Shown here: positions 1 to 12,491 of the stretch, one piece after another
Numbering within the stretch: the stretch's first letter is position 1
Layout: every line of letters starts with the position of its first letter
Assembly: GCA_958298945.1 (NCBI GenBank)
Contig: OY282609.1
Span: 61,786,220 to 61,850,219 of the forward strand
Source: Atherix ibis
Lineage: Eukaryota > Arthropoda > Insecta > Diptera > Athericidae
Direction of reading: 5' to 3'
DNA: 64,000 nucleotides
Made by a program: the position numbers and the translations under genes
Notes under the pieces: model-generated
What the model was told of the DNA's origin: nothing
Database searches by the model: none
What the model saw: the letters and a program-made list of their open reading frames with translations, nothing else

Positions 1-2110
1 TAGTAAAAATTCAAAAAAATAGATATATTTAGTAACGCAAGTGCTATTAGTGATCGTGTTATATACGTATACATGATGAAGCATACCTGTACAGTTTACG
101 TAATTTTCGTGAGTACGAAAATTTATTTATAAAATATTTTCGAATCAATAGAAATATGTATAGTAAATATAAAATAGAGAAAATAAATATTATAGAATTT
201 CATATATGTAGTAGAGTAACCTATTTGTTATAAGATCAAATATTTCACAGTTGAACATGAGAAAATCACAAAAATTCAAATTGAAATTGGAAACAGTTAC
301 AATTTCCGAAAATTTCCGAAAACTATAAATTTCTTATTTTGCTTTTGACAAATTGACATCCAACCAGATGGGGCATAAATCCTTTCTAAAGTTTCGGCTA
401 TATACGATTGTCATCACAAGCACCACGAAATAAATCCTTTCTAAGGTCGATTTTACTACTATTACAATTGTGATCGTTTATTTTGATTCATTTTTGGGGA
501 TTTGTTCTGATGTACGCTTCTGGTTGATACACTGTATCACATTCTATTTGGTATTTTCACAGTTCTAATTCAAGAATGCCTGCTGATTTTTGATGGCTAC
601 AAGAATGTACCACTAAGAACAGACGTTTTATTGTATTTATTCAATTTGGTTTCCGTTAAGTAGAGTGTTGGGTGTAAATTATCCGAAAAGTTTTAATATT
701 ATCAGAAACCTTATATGCAAACTAGAAAACCAAAAAGGATTTATATGATTTACGTGTAAGTACCCATCATCTATTTACATAATCTATTAATAATATAAAT
801 AAGAAGTGGCTACAATTTAACCTATACAGATACTCATATAAAGTACAATATATATATAATAATTAAAGCTTGTAATAATAGTCTTTACAAAGTCGATTTT
901 CTTATTAGCGTCAAACCTTTCACGGAACATTCTTGATATCTATTACTCCACATTCGAATTAGGGATACAAAAGTCGTACAAAAATCTATAATCTTATACT
1001 CGTTCCTGTTTATTTTTATTGATATACGTTCAGTATAAATGAATATTGACAAATAAACACACTTTTGCTTGGTGGTAATGAATATTTACGAATAAAATGT
1101 GCTCATTAACGTCGTTTATACAATCAAATTAAAGACGAATGTACAGAAATATTTGTTAGAATCTATTAAAAGAAATTCTCATTCTTATTGGAGTACTTAC
1201 TATGCTTAGAAAATTCAAATACAAAATGTTAGTAGAGTAGTCTTTATAAAAGATATAATGGCTCTGTTATGGAGCACGTACTAGTCAGGTAATTAGAAAT
1301 AGCAAAGTCAAGGCAAAAGCTGTAAATTCAGCTATTATTTGTCACTTAACGTACACCATTAACGTGTAAATTCGTAATTAATATCATAATCACTTTAAGT
1401 TATCGCCTACAGGTAATATATTTTTGGGTAGTCTTTTAGTATTTTTTCTTCGATTCTCTGCTGAGGCAAAATGTTATTGCATAATGTTTCCTCTTCTTTT
1501 TACATTTATCTTTCCTATTTCATATAACTTCCTCAATAAGCCTATGGATCGTGGCACTTGATTCTGAAAATTATATGTGAGATGCCCTTGAGCTATACAG
1601 AGAGAAAAATATAACACTTAAGTGAAATTAATTTTTTTTTTGTGACTAAAAATTATATTGTATTATCAATAATACATTAAATAGGTAAATAATTATATTA
1701 CATCCCTACTTAAATTGAACTTTAATTGACCCCAAAAATGTGTTATTATTTATTTATTTAAATAAAAAAAATGCCACCATCATAATGCAGCAATCCTCTG
1801 TCCTTTGAATTTTGTCTTAGTCGCAGCAGGAGGACAATAATTTTTAATAAATTATAAACATTTTGCTAAGTAAATTTTTTTTCGAAATGAAATTTTGAAA
1901 TAATTTGGTTGATAAAATGTGTATATTATTTAATTAATTTTTAAAATATATTGTGTAATAGGAATTTTTTGCAATTATAATTAACTTATATAAATTTAAA
2001 TGTTGTTTATGAAAGTATTTTATTATTAGACTACTACAAATAAAGTTATCTATTATATAAAATTTCAGTGCAAAAGAAAATCTTATTCCCGTGGATTAAT
2101 CAGTATTATG
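1..2110. other. AT-rich non-coding stretch
   Basis: No open reading frame, RNA gene or transposon end is recognisable here. The sequence is AT-rich with homopolymer runs. The phrase ATAAATCCTTTCTAA occurs twice near 375-445 in otherwise unlike surroundings. Probably intron or intergenic DNA. Confidence 0.6.
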
Positions 2111-2112
2111 TA

Positions 2113-2875
2113 CGAGGTCTGTTCAAAAAGTATCACGAATTTTGAATTTCCGCGGGTTACGTATATTCTATTTTCAATTTTTTGTATGGCGTTATGTTGG
2201 TACTCATGTCTCTCAATTATGCCGACAAGTTCGGCCATTTTGAATGTTTAGTTAATTTTTAACAGCTGATATGCTCAATTTCGACAAAAAACAGAATCGC
2301 ATTAACATTGCTAAGGAGCTGTTGGACTCTGTCCGCGACGACCCAAACTTGCTCCAGAGGGTCATAACTGGTGACGAATCATGGGTTTATGGTTATGACG
2401 TGGAAACCAAAGCTTAATCATCCCAATGGAAGCTTCCTCACGAGAGAAGACCGACAAAAAGCACCAAGTTCGGTCGAATGTGAAAGGTTTGCTTATAGTT
2501 TTCTTCGATTGCAGCAGCGTGGTGAATCATGAATTCTTACTACAGGGTAGAACGGTCAATAAGGAATACTACCTGCAGGTTATGCGCAAATTGCGCTAAG
2601 CAATCCGCTAGAAACGCTCGGATTTGTGGGAGAATAAAAATTGGCTTTTACTTGTTTTGGCCAAAAACAACACACTAATAATGCCACAGCCACCGTATTC
2701 CCTAGATCTGGCCCCCTGTGACTTTTTCTTGTTCCCGAAACTGAAGAGAAAACTTCCGCATAATCGTTTAATATCTGGTGGGGATTACTTTGAAGGGGAC
2801 AAAATAGATATTCATGAATAAATAAATAATTTTTGAAAAAACAAAAAATTCGTGATACTTTTTCAACAGACCTCG
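2113..2875 (+). mobile_element. Mariner-like element, family A (CGAGGTCTGTTC ends), internally deleted
   Basis: The left end reads CGAGGTCTGTTCAAAAAGTA and the right end is its inverted complement with few changes. Both are flanked by TA (2111-2112 and 2876-2877), the mariner target duplication. Sister copies lie at 40229 and 61697. At 763 bp it is well short of a full mariner of about 1.2-1.3 kb. The DNA-binding N-terminal coding part and the piece holding the second catalytic Asp are missing. Confidence 0.9.
2272..2820 (+). pseudogene. Mariner transposase remnant, family A
   Basis: Cut-and-paste transposase remnant of the mariner D,D34D group. The region begins at the LLNFD/KKQNRIN stretch that follows the helix-turn-helix part in the 40.7-kb copy. 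The first catalytic motif, TGDESWVYGYD, is intact near 2368. A stop replaces a Gln just after it (KA*SSQW), and further frameshifts follow. The HDNA block with the second Asp is deleted, so WENKNW runs directly into LAKNNTL. The third motif is present as LAPCDFFLF near 2707-2735. The C terminus, ending in DYFEGDKIDIHE, is preserved up to the stop. It cannot encode an active enzyme. Confidence 0.85.
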
Positions 2876-3164
2876 TATATTTGTGCAAAGAATTTCGTGA
2901 AAGGATTTGTTAACTTTCCAGAGTTTATTTCAAAAAGAATTTTGAAAGACTATACGTTTTTTTTACGATTAGTGGATTAGTGAATTTACTAAAAATGCAG
3001 TTTTTAAATAAATAGATACTTAGTTACTTCAAGATATATAAGTAAAAATTGTTCAAATATTTTAATATTTTTTTGTTAGAAACTGTTACAACCTATGATA
3101 TATCTGTAAATGTCAAATTGATCGGCCTTGTAAATTTTGTTAAGGAAATTAAAGTAGAATGGAA

Positions 3165-3275
3165 AGAAAAGTGGTTGTTGGGAAATAGCGTAGGACCATG
3201 CCTCAGAGGAATTCGAACCCACGATCCCTTGAATGAACTGTGCACCGGGCAGGCAACCATGTATGTTATCTTTGA
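3165..3275 (-). repeat. Possible tRNA-derived SINE fragment
   Basis: On the minus strand GGGTTCGAATTCC matches a RNA polymerase III B box (GGTTCGAANTC). About 35 nt upstream lies a weak A-box-like stretch, TGGTTGCCTGCCCGG. The bracketing stem is poor, so this is not a functional tRNA gene. A tRNA-derived SINE fragment is the best reading, but chance is not excluded. The rest of 2878-3390 shows nothing else. Confidence 0.3.
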
Positions 3276-3389
3276 CAATTATTGACATCGATCGTAAACT
3301 TGTAATTTTGAAAATGGGAAGATTGAAATCAGAGTAGTTCTTGTTTTCTTTGGAAATGATATGAAATTAAAGTAAGATACTGTAATCGG

Positions 3390-3960
3390 AGATTCATCAC
3401 CATCATTTTCGCACTGTTTGTTTTTTGGCTTCCGAATGCAAACACATCAGAAGACACACAACTTGATAAACGTCGTTCAAAACGGCTACCACACCAGAAA
3501 TTGTGGACAAAGTCCATGTTATGAGAGAAGCATCCCATCAAAACAGATGCAAGGGGATGTTTTGCAGACTCAATGATGAGTAGGGTCTGATTAAGCTTTC
3601 AGTAATATAAGTGGCAACGGATTTAAAAAGACGTTTCATTACCATGAATAAAACATGGATTCACCACTGCAACAAGGAAATTAAAGGCCAATCAAAACAG
3701 TGAATAGAAGGCGGTGGATCATCAGCTGCGAAGAAAGTGAACAACATTCCATTCATCAGTTTTTGAGATGAAATAGGACAATTCCTAATTCTGAGCCTAA
3801 AGAAGCAAAAATTTATTACTATGAAAAGCCGGGGATGGCGAAAAAGGAGTGTTGTTCCACCATTAGAATGCGTCTGCTCGCTCAAGTATAGTGGCTCAGC
3901 AAAAATTGACAGAATTAAAGTCCAAAACATCTAAAACAGATCCCTCTGTCTGAAAAAAAG
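3390..3960 (+). pseudogene. Old irritans-type mariner transposase remnant
   Basis: Recognisable only by reading across several frameshifts and stops. TTPEIVDKVHVM, near 3480-3520, matches the linker after the helix-turn-helix region. RRFITMNKTWIHH, near 3625-3665, matches RRFVTMDETWIHHYTPE with the first catalytic Asp changed to Asn. KGQSKQ then IEGGGSSAAKK follows. KKGVLFHH near 3840 precedes the second catalytic motif, where the Asp is lost to a stop. No TIRs were found. The decay is far greater than in the neighbouring elements, so this insertion is old. Confidence 0.65.
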
Positions 3961-4259
3961 ATTTTAGTTGGTTGAAAATTATGGAAAAAAGCCACTCCTG
4001 AGAGGGGTCTGAAAAATTGCGTAGTGTTGGACAAAGTGTATTGAGCTTATGGTCTATGACATTTAAAAACTAACATAAAAAATTTGTTTTAAATTCCATT
4101 TCGAAAAATTCTTAATACATTTTCGCACCAAGTTTCATGTAGCACTTGTCAATTAGAAAGCCCTAAATACTCGAAATCCTCAGTTCATATACTTACCAGG
4201 TGTATAAGCTTAAACCCATGTTTTTTTCATAGAAAGCAAAAACAAATTTATTTGAAGTA

Positions 4260-5260
4260 CTTACCTTCTCTAACTACACATTTTTCTCATCTCTCGGGCA
4301 ATTTATGGATACCACGGCAAAAAAATTCCTTTTTTTCGAGGCAAACCCCTCATCATGCCATTTCCGGACGTCTTCGTAAGAATCGAAGTGCTGCTCAGCG
4401 AGCGCGTGGCCTATCGACGAAAACAGGTGGTAGTCGGAAGGGGCCAGATCTAATGAATAAGCGGAGTGGGGTAGCACCTCCCAGTTGACTGTCTCCAAGT
4501 AGTTTCAGACCATTTTGGCCGTGTATGATGGTGCGTTGTCGTGGAGGAAAATCAGCTTGTCATGTCTTGTTTCACATTGAGCACGGTGCAATTTAATCAG
4601 TTGTTGGTGGTAGCGGTGGACATTGCCATTTTCTCTAGGTTTCAACATCTGATAATAGACGATACCCTGCTGATCCCACCAAACGCACAGCATCGTCTTC
4701 CGTCCGAAGCGATTTGGTTTTGGGGAAGATGTTGATGGTTGGCTGGGATCAACCCACGATTTCTTGCGCTTAGGATTCTCGAAATATATCCACTTTTCAT
4801 CGCCTATTACAAACCGATGCAGGAACGACTTTCCTTTTGGTGTGGCGAGTAAGATTTCGCATGTGTTTTGACGTCGCTCCATCTTCCTATCGTTCAATTC
4901 ATACGGCACCCATTTTCCGATCTTTTCAATCTTCCCCATGGCACGCAGACGCATGGAAATAGCTGGTTGAGCAACACCCAATTGCGCCGCGAGCATTTTT
5001 TGCAATTGGGTATCGTCTTCGTCCAAAAGAGCCTATAATTGATGGTCCTCAACCTTCCTAGGCCGATTTTGACTCTTCTTGTGCCACAAGTCAAAATTGC
5101 CGTCTTTGAACCGACAAAACCAATCTCGGCACGTTGTTTCCGATAAAGCACTCTCACCATAGGCCGCCATAAGCATTCGATGCGATTCGGGAGCCGAATT
5201 CTTCAAACTGAAGCAGAAAATCAAAGTTTCCCGCATATGCTCTTTTTTTTGGCACAAAAA
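4260..5260 (-). pseudogene. Mos1-like transposase pseudogene
   Basis: Closest by memory to the mauritiana-subfamily transposase (Mos1). The N-terminal paired-like DNA-binding domain has KKEHMRETLIFCF and DWFCRFKDGNFD. It is followed by LGVAQPAISMRLRAMGKI, the WVPYELNDRKMERR linker, then the catalytic motifs IGDEKWIYF, FLHDNAPSYT and SLDLAPSDYHLF. The D,D34D spacing is kept. Defects: the start codon region is deleted; a TAG at 5030-5032 follows the KVEDHQL motif; a TGA at 4502-4504 lies right after the second catalytic motif. The TAG is at the same codon in the copy at 14034. Confidence 0.88.
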
Positions 5261-5261
5261 A

Positions 5262-5327
5262 ATAATGTGCACTGATTAATGTTGACAGATGCTGATAATG
5301 TGCACTGATTAATGTTGACAGATGTCG
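5262..5327. repeat. 33-bp tandem duplication in a mariner leader
   Basis: ATAATGTGCACTGATTAATG and the 13 bases after it occur twice in direct succession, starting at 5262 and 5295. Only one copy is present in the related element at 46784. Confidence 0.85.
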
Positions 5328-5380
5328 AACTCATAAAAAGAAAGTATGGCGTGCCCACGGTATTTTAATACCCTCACTAA

Positions 5381-5388
5381 CGCCATCT
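5381..5388 (-). promoter_or_regulatory. AGATGGCG motif next to mariner 5' TIR
   Basis: AGATGGCG read on the minus (transposase) strand, about 35 bp inside the 5' TIR. The same word lies at similar depth in several unrelated mariner families in this window. It resembles the YY1/Pho core. A role in initiating transposase transcription is an inference. Confidence 0.35.
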
Positions 5389-5519
5389 ATGACCAAACAG
5401 CGGATTGAAGCTTATACAGCTGGTATGAACATTTTTATGTAAATCCTACGAGGAGAATTCCAGAATTTTATTAATTCTTGTAGACAGAAGTTATATTTTA
5501 TTTTATTTTGATACATCAA

Positions 5520-5745
5520 TGTTATCCGTTTTAAAATAGTTCCTTAGTCAGCTATTCATCCACGGAGGTGTTGTTTTCACACTGTATCAATGGTGGAAGG
5601 CTTCGACTGGAATCGCCTTCAGCTCCTCTGCTATACTCATTTGAATAATATCGACAGTATTGAGTAGACTTATTTCGAGTATTTGTTGATCTCGAAGAAC
5701 AAAAAAGTCACACGGACTGAATTAGGTGAATCAGGTGAGATTGGG
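5520..5745 (-). pseudogene. Old mariner transposase C-terminal remnant
   Basis: Minus-strand translation gives FSPCDFF next to a degraded SPDL, matching the third catalytic motif SPDLAPCDFF. It is followed by AEELKAIPVEAFHH and NYFKTDNIDVS, which match the C-terminal ALKAIP...DYFEGDNID block of D,D34D mariners related to families A and F. No TIR is recognisable, and stops and frameshifts interrupt the frame. An ancient fragment. Confidence 0.55.
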
Positions 5746-7150
5746 GAGCCATAGGAATTTCTTTACCATTCACAAACTCATTGGTAGAGATTTATGCATC
5801 TTCTATCAATTGCATTTTAGGTGCGAAGTTAATAAAAAAGCATTTGCTAACGTCCTTATCATTATAATGAAAAATAAAAAGAGAACATTCTTATATGGTA
5901 ATGCACTAATTAGTCTTTTTAGCTAATTAAACTTATACTAATATTGTCATTTGTATGCATGAAGAGAGTGACATAGAGTACTCACAGTATTTAGCATTTT
6001 GTACTTATCATATTTCTATCATAATATGTAAGTTTATTCATCTCTTCTCTTGTACGAGTATATAGTATAATTGGAATGTCATCTGCGACAGGTGAACAAA
6101 ATAAGGCGCCGCCACATGTTTGTACTTGTACATGTCTCACGTCGTTGCATATCAAGTAGCAGAACATAACATACCACAGAACATTTGCCTCTCAAATGAA
6201 TTATATTCCAATTTGGTACTCATACTTGGTGGTCTTGTTATCAGCCACCTGTATTATGCGCGGGGATATATATTTTTTATTCCGATTGTCACTGTTCGTG
6301 CCATTGCTCCTATTTTGTTTTGTTCAATTCTTTTTTAGGTTCTTCCTGGTTTAGAGTTATCACTTCTTATTTGGTTGTTCTACATTTTTTTTTTAAATTT
6401 TTTGTTACTACTATTCATGGTGTATGTGCGCCTTTTCTATAAGTACTTTTATTCCACGTATAATAGAGGATATAGTGTATGTGACGAAAACTTTTGTTTT
6501 TTGACTCGTCAAATTCTCATTTCAGTAAAATTTTTTTTCCAGTTTTATCAGATTCTTGATATTTTTGCTTGATCTGGCTACATACTATCATAATCCATTC
6601 CATCTTAACCAAACTCTAAGATTTGGAGCTTATTATGTGTTATCATGTTGTACTAACGCTTTTTGCTATACTTTATGCACATGTATGTATCTACACGTAT
6701 CTACATATAGGTATGGGTATTTATTTACATTTTTTTTCATCCTTGCTTAATATTTCTTATTTTTTGGGCTAATATCATTTTTCGAGTTTTTCGTATCTTA
6801 TTTCATATCTCATATATTCGCATTTTTTACTGTCAGTTAGGGACCCACATACAAATACATTGCATGTCAACGATGAGAACATATGCTCTTCTTGTATGAA
6901 TATTTCGTTAAAATTTCTATACGGCATATTAAATATTTTTTTTACAAAAAATACTTTTCGAAAAAATTTTATCACTCTATCAATTTAGACACCTGCGCAA
7001 TTTTAGGGCTTCTCATATGAAAAAAAAACAAATAATGAATGCATTCTTCTTATAATATTTATACGAATTCAAAACCATTACTATTTTAAGAATATTTAAA
7101 CATAATAATAAGTATGAAAAAATAGTTGATTGGATACATTATTCAGTTAA
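5746..7150. other. AT-rich non-coding stretch
   Basis: Several short open frames occur but none shows a family motif, codon bias or conserved domain I recognise. Repeated ATGTATGTA-like words near 6680-6710 are typical of fly introns. Nothing else can be supported. Confidence 0.55.
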
Positions 7151-7154
7151 TATA

Positions 7155-8280
7155 GGGTTTTCCAATAAGAGTGATATGATTTTTAAGTGACGTTTTGGCC
7201 ATTTGTAATATGTCATGATTTGTCATTTTTTTTCTCCATTGTATTACGTAATGTTAACAATTTTATTGTAGATACATATACGCAAGAACAACGCTTACAA
7301 ATTATGCAATTTTATTATCAAAATAATCGTTCTCCCATTGCAACATTTCGTGCGCTCACTTTCATCTGAGTGGTGCGGTAAATAAACAAAACTGTCGATT
7401 CTGGTGCGAAGAAAATCCACAAATTATTCATGAACACCCATTATATTTACTTAAATTGACTGTTTGGTGTGGTTTTTGGTCTTGTGGAATCATCGGTCCG
7501 TAGTCCTTTTGAAATGAAGCTAGTAACACCGCTACTGTCAATGGAGAGCGGTATAGATCGATGATAACCAACTTTTTATGGCCGAAATTGGAAGAAGTTG
7601 ATCTTAACAACATCTGGTTCCAACAAGACGGGGCTTTGTGCCACACAGCACGTGCAACAACCGAATTAATGCGAGAAAAGTTTGGAGATTCGATTATTTC
7701 AAATAAATTGTAATATTGAATGGCCTCCAAGAAGTTGTGATTTAACACCATTAGACTATTTCTTGTGGGGTTATTTGAAGTCATTGGTGTTTAGCAATAA
7801 ACCAGACTCTCTTCAAGCTTTAGAAGTCAATATTAAAACCCATTATATTTACTTAAATTGACAGTTTGGTGTGGTTTTTGGTGTTGTGGAATCATCGGTC
7901 CGTAGTGTTTCCGAAATGAAGCTAGTAACACCGCTACTGTCAATGGAGAGCGGTATAGATCGATGATAACCAACTTTTTATGGTCGAAATTGGAAGAAGT
8001 TTATCTTGAAAACATCTGGTTTCAACAAGACGGTGCTACGTGCCACACAGCACGTGCAACAACCGAATTATTGCGAGAAAAGTTTGGAGATTCGATTATT
8101 TCAAGAAATTGTGACATTGAATGGCCTCCAAGGAGTTGTGATTTAACGTTCCTGCAAAAGAAGTCATAGAGTTCATTTGAATGACGTTTTATTCAGAACT
8201 TAATTGCATCAATTGTACTTCAACAATTAGTGCGTGTTTTTTTAAAAAAAGAAATCCTATCACCTTTTTTTGGAAAACCC
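7155..8280 (+). mobile_element. Rosa-like DD41D mariner, rearranged copy
   Basis: The ends are AGGGTTTTCCAATAAGAGTG at the left and the inverted TTTGGAAAACCCT at the right, bordered by TA. The same ends occur at 30905-32186 and 51245. The N-terminal half is largely deleted. The catalytic region is partly duplicated: 7437-7837 is followed directly by a second copy of its first three quarters at 7838-8147, after which the normal 3' end resumes. Confidence 0.85.
7273..8168 (+). pseudogene. Rosa-like transposase pseudogene with duplicated catalytic core
   Basis: A short N-terminal piece (YTQEQRLQIMQFYYQNNRSPIATFRAL) is joined directly to the catalytic part at CRFWCEENPQIIHEHP. The first catalytic motif (FSDEAHFHL in the 31-kb copy) is therefore missing. 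FQQDGA, with the second Asp, appears twice, at about 7620 and 8020. SCDLTPLDYFLW, with the third Asp, survives only in the first duplicate near 7735-7770; in the second it is cut after SCDLT. In the intact arrangement of this family the second and third Asp have 41 residues between them. Confidence 0.82.
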
Positions 8281-9900
8281 TTTATAATGAGTAAATTATT
8301 TTTCGCAAAATTGAAATTTTTCACGATAAAATTATTATGAAAATAGAATAGAAATTTTACTTTCATAAAATTTAAAAATTATGGTAGGCAAAAAAAAAAG
8401 GCAATATGAAATAGATAAAAAAAGTTATGCAATTTTAATGATAAGATCAATTTTTTTTTCGGATATTTTGTTATGAGTGTTCGATTTTGAAAAATATTAA
8501 TTTTTTTTTTTTAAAAGAAAACATGGAAAAAAAATCATGAAAAACCATAAATGAAACGAACACACAATATATCTTTTTGACGTCGATATCTCATCCCTGA
8601 TAGTGTCAGATTAAATCAATAGAATTCTATTAAATCTGTCTTTGTGATGAATCATTTTTGGTTTTTAAGTCGACGAAGGATAGGAAAGAAAAATGCCTCG
8701 GAACACTTTCCGATTAATAAAGATAAAGGAAACGATCAATTGTTCGAAGCAAAGTGGAAACGTCCGGAACTGATAAGATGAATTTGTTCGAAGGATTTTT
8801 GGTCTGACCTTGGAAAATTCTACTAGCAATCGTACTGTACTCGTATTTTCGAATTTCTTCCCATGATGTATCGTAGTTATTCTTCGTGTAACGTTTAAAT
8901 AGGCTTTACCAACTAGTTAGGCCTTAAGAGTGGAGTGATTTATTAGCGTTCCGATAATTTTGCAATCAAACAAAGTCTTTTACAAAACGTACACAATTAT
9001 ATTTGTAAGTGAGCATGTTATTTATATTGAAGAGCAAATACAAATGCGATTATAATATTTGTGTACATCCCTAAATACTCGTATGTACGTTACTGTATAA
9101 GAAAAGTAGTAGCGTTTAAATTGATTTCAGTTGTCGTTGATCCTTTATATATTTATAGACGTAAATACGTATATGTATCAATATTTATCCATTGTATATG
9201 TTTAGATTGTGGAAAGAAATTCCAATGATGACTAAAGTCCTGAAAGTTTCCGGGTTTGACACTAATATACACAATGTGTACAATCTGAAGCTTATATTCG
9301 TTGGGTATTATTTTGGGCAGTCAGTGTCCTTACAGAACGATTGTTGTACACCCTTAACTTAATCCCGAATGGAAATTTTGATTTCGATCCTCAATCGTAA
9401 GATTATGTCTGATGGACTGAAAGAGGAGACAAGTCAACAAGTACAAAATGCTGCCAGACCGACAGCCTGCCGCCTCATTGATTTCTGTTCACTCGAATGA
9501 CTGTTGTCCATTGTTTGATTATATCCACTATTTTTCTATCTTCATCTGAACTGTATGGAACTGGACTCTTCTGGACTATATATATTTTGCCTATGGATTT
9601 TCATGATAACATGCCACCTCTTGGCTGTAGAAGATTGCTTTGTGGTTTGCCAGACGATCAGCATAAGGCTTTTTTGTTTGCCCCTTTCCGTTTTTATGTG
9701 AGTAATCTTTTATCTGACGACGGCTTATGGTTCCCTGGATCAAAGAGAGATTGGCGGACGGTTTCCCTCAAATGTTGATTTGTTTTCCCTATCATCATTC
9801 AAAATGAGCTATACACATAGAAAAATTTTATCGATTTTCTGGAAAATTTATTGTGCGTCATTAACATTACGATGAGTTGTACCACGAGCTACTGTTCCAC
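8281..9900. other. AT-rich non-coding stretch
   Basis: Long A and T runs to about 8530, then mixed sequence. An open frame at 9497-9778 (93 codons, FLSSSELYGTGLFWTIYI) has no recognisable motif. No element ends were found. Confidence 0.5.
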
Positions 9901-9904
9901 TTTG

Positions 9905-9945
9905 GCTTAACTCAATTCAATTCAGTTCAGTTCAGTTCAATTTTG
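9905..9945. repeat. Pentanucleotide microsatellite (CAATT/CAGTT)n
   Basis: Tandem units of TTCAA and TTCAG, about eight in all, form a short simple repeat. Confidence 0.85.
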
Positions 9946-11814
9946 TTTAGTTTACAATTTTTTCAATTCAAATTCATTTTCTTAAAATCTGGATAACTTG
10001 ACGAGTATATAAATATTTATTGTTTCTATTTCTACTTTTATTTTCTGTTTATTTAAATATAAATTTATTTTCTCAATACTCTACCGTATTCATTTGATTC
10101 GATTCAATACAGTTTAAAACCATATCCATACATATACTATATCTTGTGACTAATTTTGGCATGGCTCAGCTCCATTACCCCAAAATAAAAAGATTTTCGC
10201 TTTTATAATGGGGTGTTTACTTTGTCAAATCGATCTACAAGCATTCAAAAGTTCAAGTTCACAAAGGAATCTCTTCTTTTCTTGTCTAGTCTTGTGTGAA
10301 TATTTTCTATACCATTTAAAAAAATATTTATAATAATTTTTACAGAAGTATCCAGAATTTACAAATTGGCTATTGAACAAGAAATAATATTTGTTCTTTT
10401 CATATTGAAACTGAAAAGAAATATTCTTTTCTAATACTAGGTTTTAGACGAATTGAGTAGAAAACCATAAACGTTACCTGTACACCTGCATGGGAACTTT
10501 AAGCTTAAAAATTAATTGATTGAATAGGAATATATCAACATTGTCATGATTGGTATCGATATAGTCATTATTATGTCCGTTGTTGTTGTGATCGTTGTCA
10601 ACGGTCTAGTCAACAACATTATTGTCGCCTACATCATCATCATTACCACTACTATTACCATGACCATTTGTCCATCGCTATTTTTATAAGTGTTGTGTAA
10701 ATACCATCGTATAGTGACAGGAACTCTAGGAGACTAGAGCAGAACTAGAGGGAAGAACCATTCAGTGAATTTAATAATAATGACTATGGAATATTGGCCA
10801 TGAGATTATTTATTTCTTGTATTTATTTATTCAGTTTTACAGAGGTGGTTATTGATTGATTCAATGTCAGATAAATTGAGCGTACAAATAGAATTTATTC
10901 TATGATTGGAAGTGATTTAACAGAACAATAAGCTTAACGAAAATAGCATATTAAACCTATTGAAACGAACCAGTCCAACGGTGGTACTCGTAGTATGCTG
11001 TTAACGATGACAATAAGTTTTTCAATGGAAGTAGATCAGTGGAAGGTAATAAAAAATTTTGAAAATATATCAAAATCCCAAAGTCACAATTAACAATCGA
11101 TTTGCTACGACAACCTGTTGTTATGGTTCTGATCATTGAAATTTGTGAATTTTTATTTCATTGCTTCGATTTCATTTTCAAGTCTCATGAGTTTATTTCT
11201 CTTTTGGCCGACAGACTAATTTATATCGTATCTTATAAAAAAATATCAATTTATATTATAAGATTTAAAATAAAATAATATGAATGATTATATAAAGTTG
11301 TGTCTGAAAGAAATTGATTTTCTTAAATGATATTAATTTTATTTATTTTAAAGAATATTCACGAAACTACCCTAATAAGAATATTCAAAAAATACTATTT
11401 ATCATTCCACAGTTTTCAGTTTGATTTTAATCATAATTTTTTTATTATGGTACAATATCATTTATTGTTTATTCAAGTATTTTCATTAAAATATTTATTT
11501 TAAAGATGTTACTTTTAATTTACTTAAAACTGTTGTAAATATTAAATAGTTTTAATAAGACAAAAAAGAAGAGGAAATTTTTAAGTGATTTTTCTTGGTG
11601 AAAGAATAATAATAAACTGATATTAATACAATCAAACAATTTAAAATCTCGAAAGTAAATGATTAAGTTAAATTTTAAATCAAATAGTATCAGCTAATTA
11701 AACATACTCATGTTTTAATATCCAATTTGTGTTTTGGAAAGTATAGTTAAATGAAAAACACTTACGATTTCGATTAAATGTTTATTTCACTACCATATAC
11801 TTTATGAAGCTTTT
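9946..11814. other. AT-rich non-coding stretch with trinucleotide runs
   Basis: Near 10575-10675 there are loose runs of GTT/GTC and ATC/ACC triplets. Elsewhere there is only AT-rich sequence. No coding region or mobile element is recognisable. Confidence 0.55.
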
Positions 11815-12440
11815 CAATATGTATGGAATGTACCATCGTTACAGCCAAAACTTCTTGCAGGACTCGAATCTTTTAAGGTATTTTTTGTTGATTATTTCGG
11901 TGCTGAAGTTCGGCCATTTCTTGATGAACATTGGTTTTTACATGCTCTAAAAAATCTTGATCTTTTATGTAGTACCACAAGAAAAAGTAAAACGGCATCA
12001 GTGAAGCCAAAATTTGTCGTGTTGTGTGACTTTCAGCTGCGTTTTGTTAAAAACACATATAATCGATATAAAAGTTTTCAAGTTCAGGCAAAAAAAACCA
12101 ATTATTATACGGCCATAGAACTTAGACTTAGCGATAATCGTCTCTCCTTCTTCATTTTATGAAAAATACGGATCAATTACACCTTCAGACCAAAACACAT
12201 ACCAGACAGTTAACTTTGGCAGACACAATGGATTCTCTATAGTCACTTGTAGGATTTCAGAGCCTCATATAAGGAAATTTTGCTTTATGACGTATCCACC
12301 GAGAAAGAAATAAGCCCCATCGCTGAAGAAGATTTTGTTAGAAAAAACCAGCATTCACAACGTGTAGTTCCAGCACCGAATCGATGCATCTTTTATCCAA
12401 TTTTAACGAATTGTTTGATAATTAAACCATCCATATAAGA
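11815..12440 (-). pseudogene. Old Tc1/mariner remnant of the rosa-like group
   Basis: Minus-strand translation, with stops, recovers the group's landmarks in order. IFFSDGAYFFLGGYVIKQN, near 12345-12290, matches FSDEAHFHLGGYVNKQN with the first catalytic pair altered. KLTVWYVFWSEGVIDPYF follows, then a degraded QxDxATxH block near 12040. FSCGTT and a KIKIF stretch near 11985 stand where FLWGYVKDKVF is expected. The C terminus near 11840-11860 is decayed. This is a different and older family than the 30.9-kb copy. Its ends are not identifiable. A Mos1-like element begins just downstream at 12456. Confidence 0.6.
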
Positions 12441-12491
12441 AAATGTAAAACCTTACCAGGGGCTTAAGCTTAAATCCGCTGTTTAGTTATA

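Larger units (their letters stand above)
4196..5423 (-). mobile_element. Mos1-like (mauritiana subfamily) mariner element
   Basis: The ends read CCAGGTGTATAAGCTTAAA at 4196 and the inverted form GAAGCTTATACAGCTGG ending at 5423, each next to TA (4194-4195, 5424-5425). The first bases resemble Drosophila Mos1 ends (CCAGGTGTACAAG). The transposase is on the minus strand. The 3' end has lost about 20 bp next to the TIR compared with the 46784 copy. A 33-bp direct duplication lies in the 5' leader at 5262-5327. Confidence 0.92.

Noticed and set aside
3165..3275. A true tRNA gene
   Set aside because: Only a B-box match is clear; the stems of a cloverleaf do not form.
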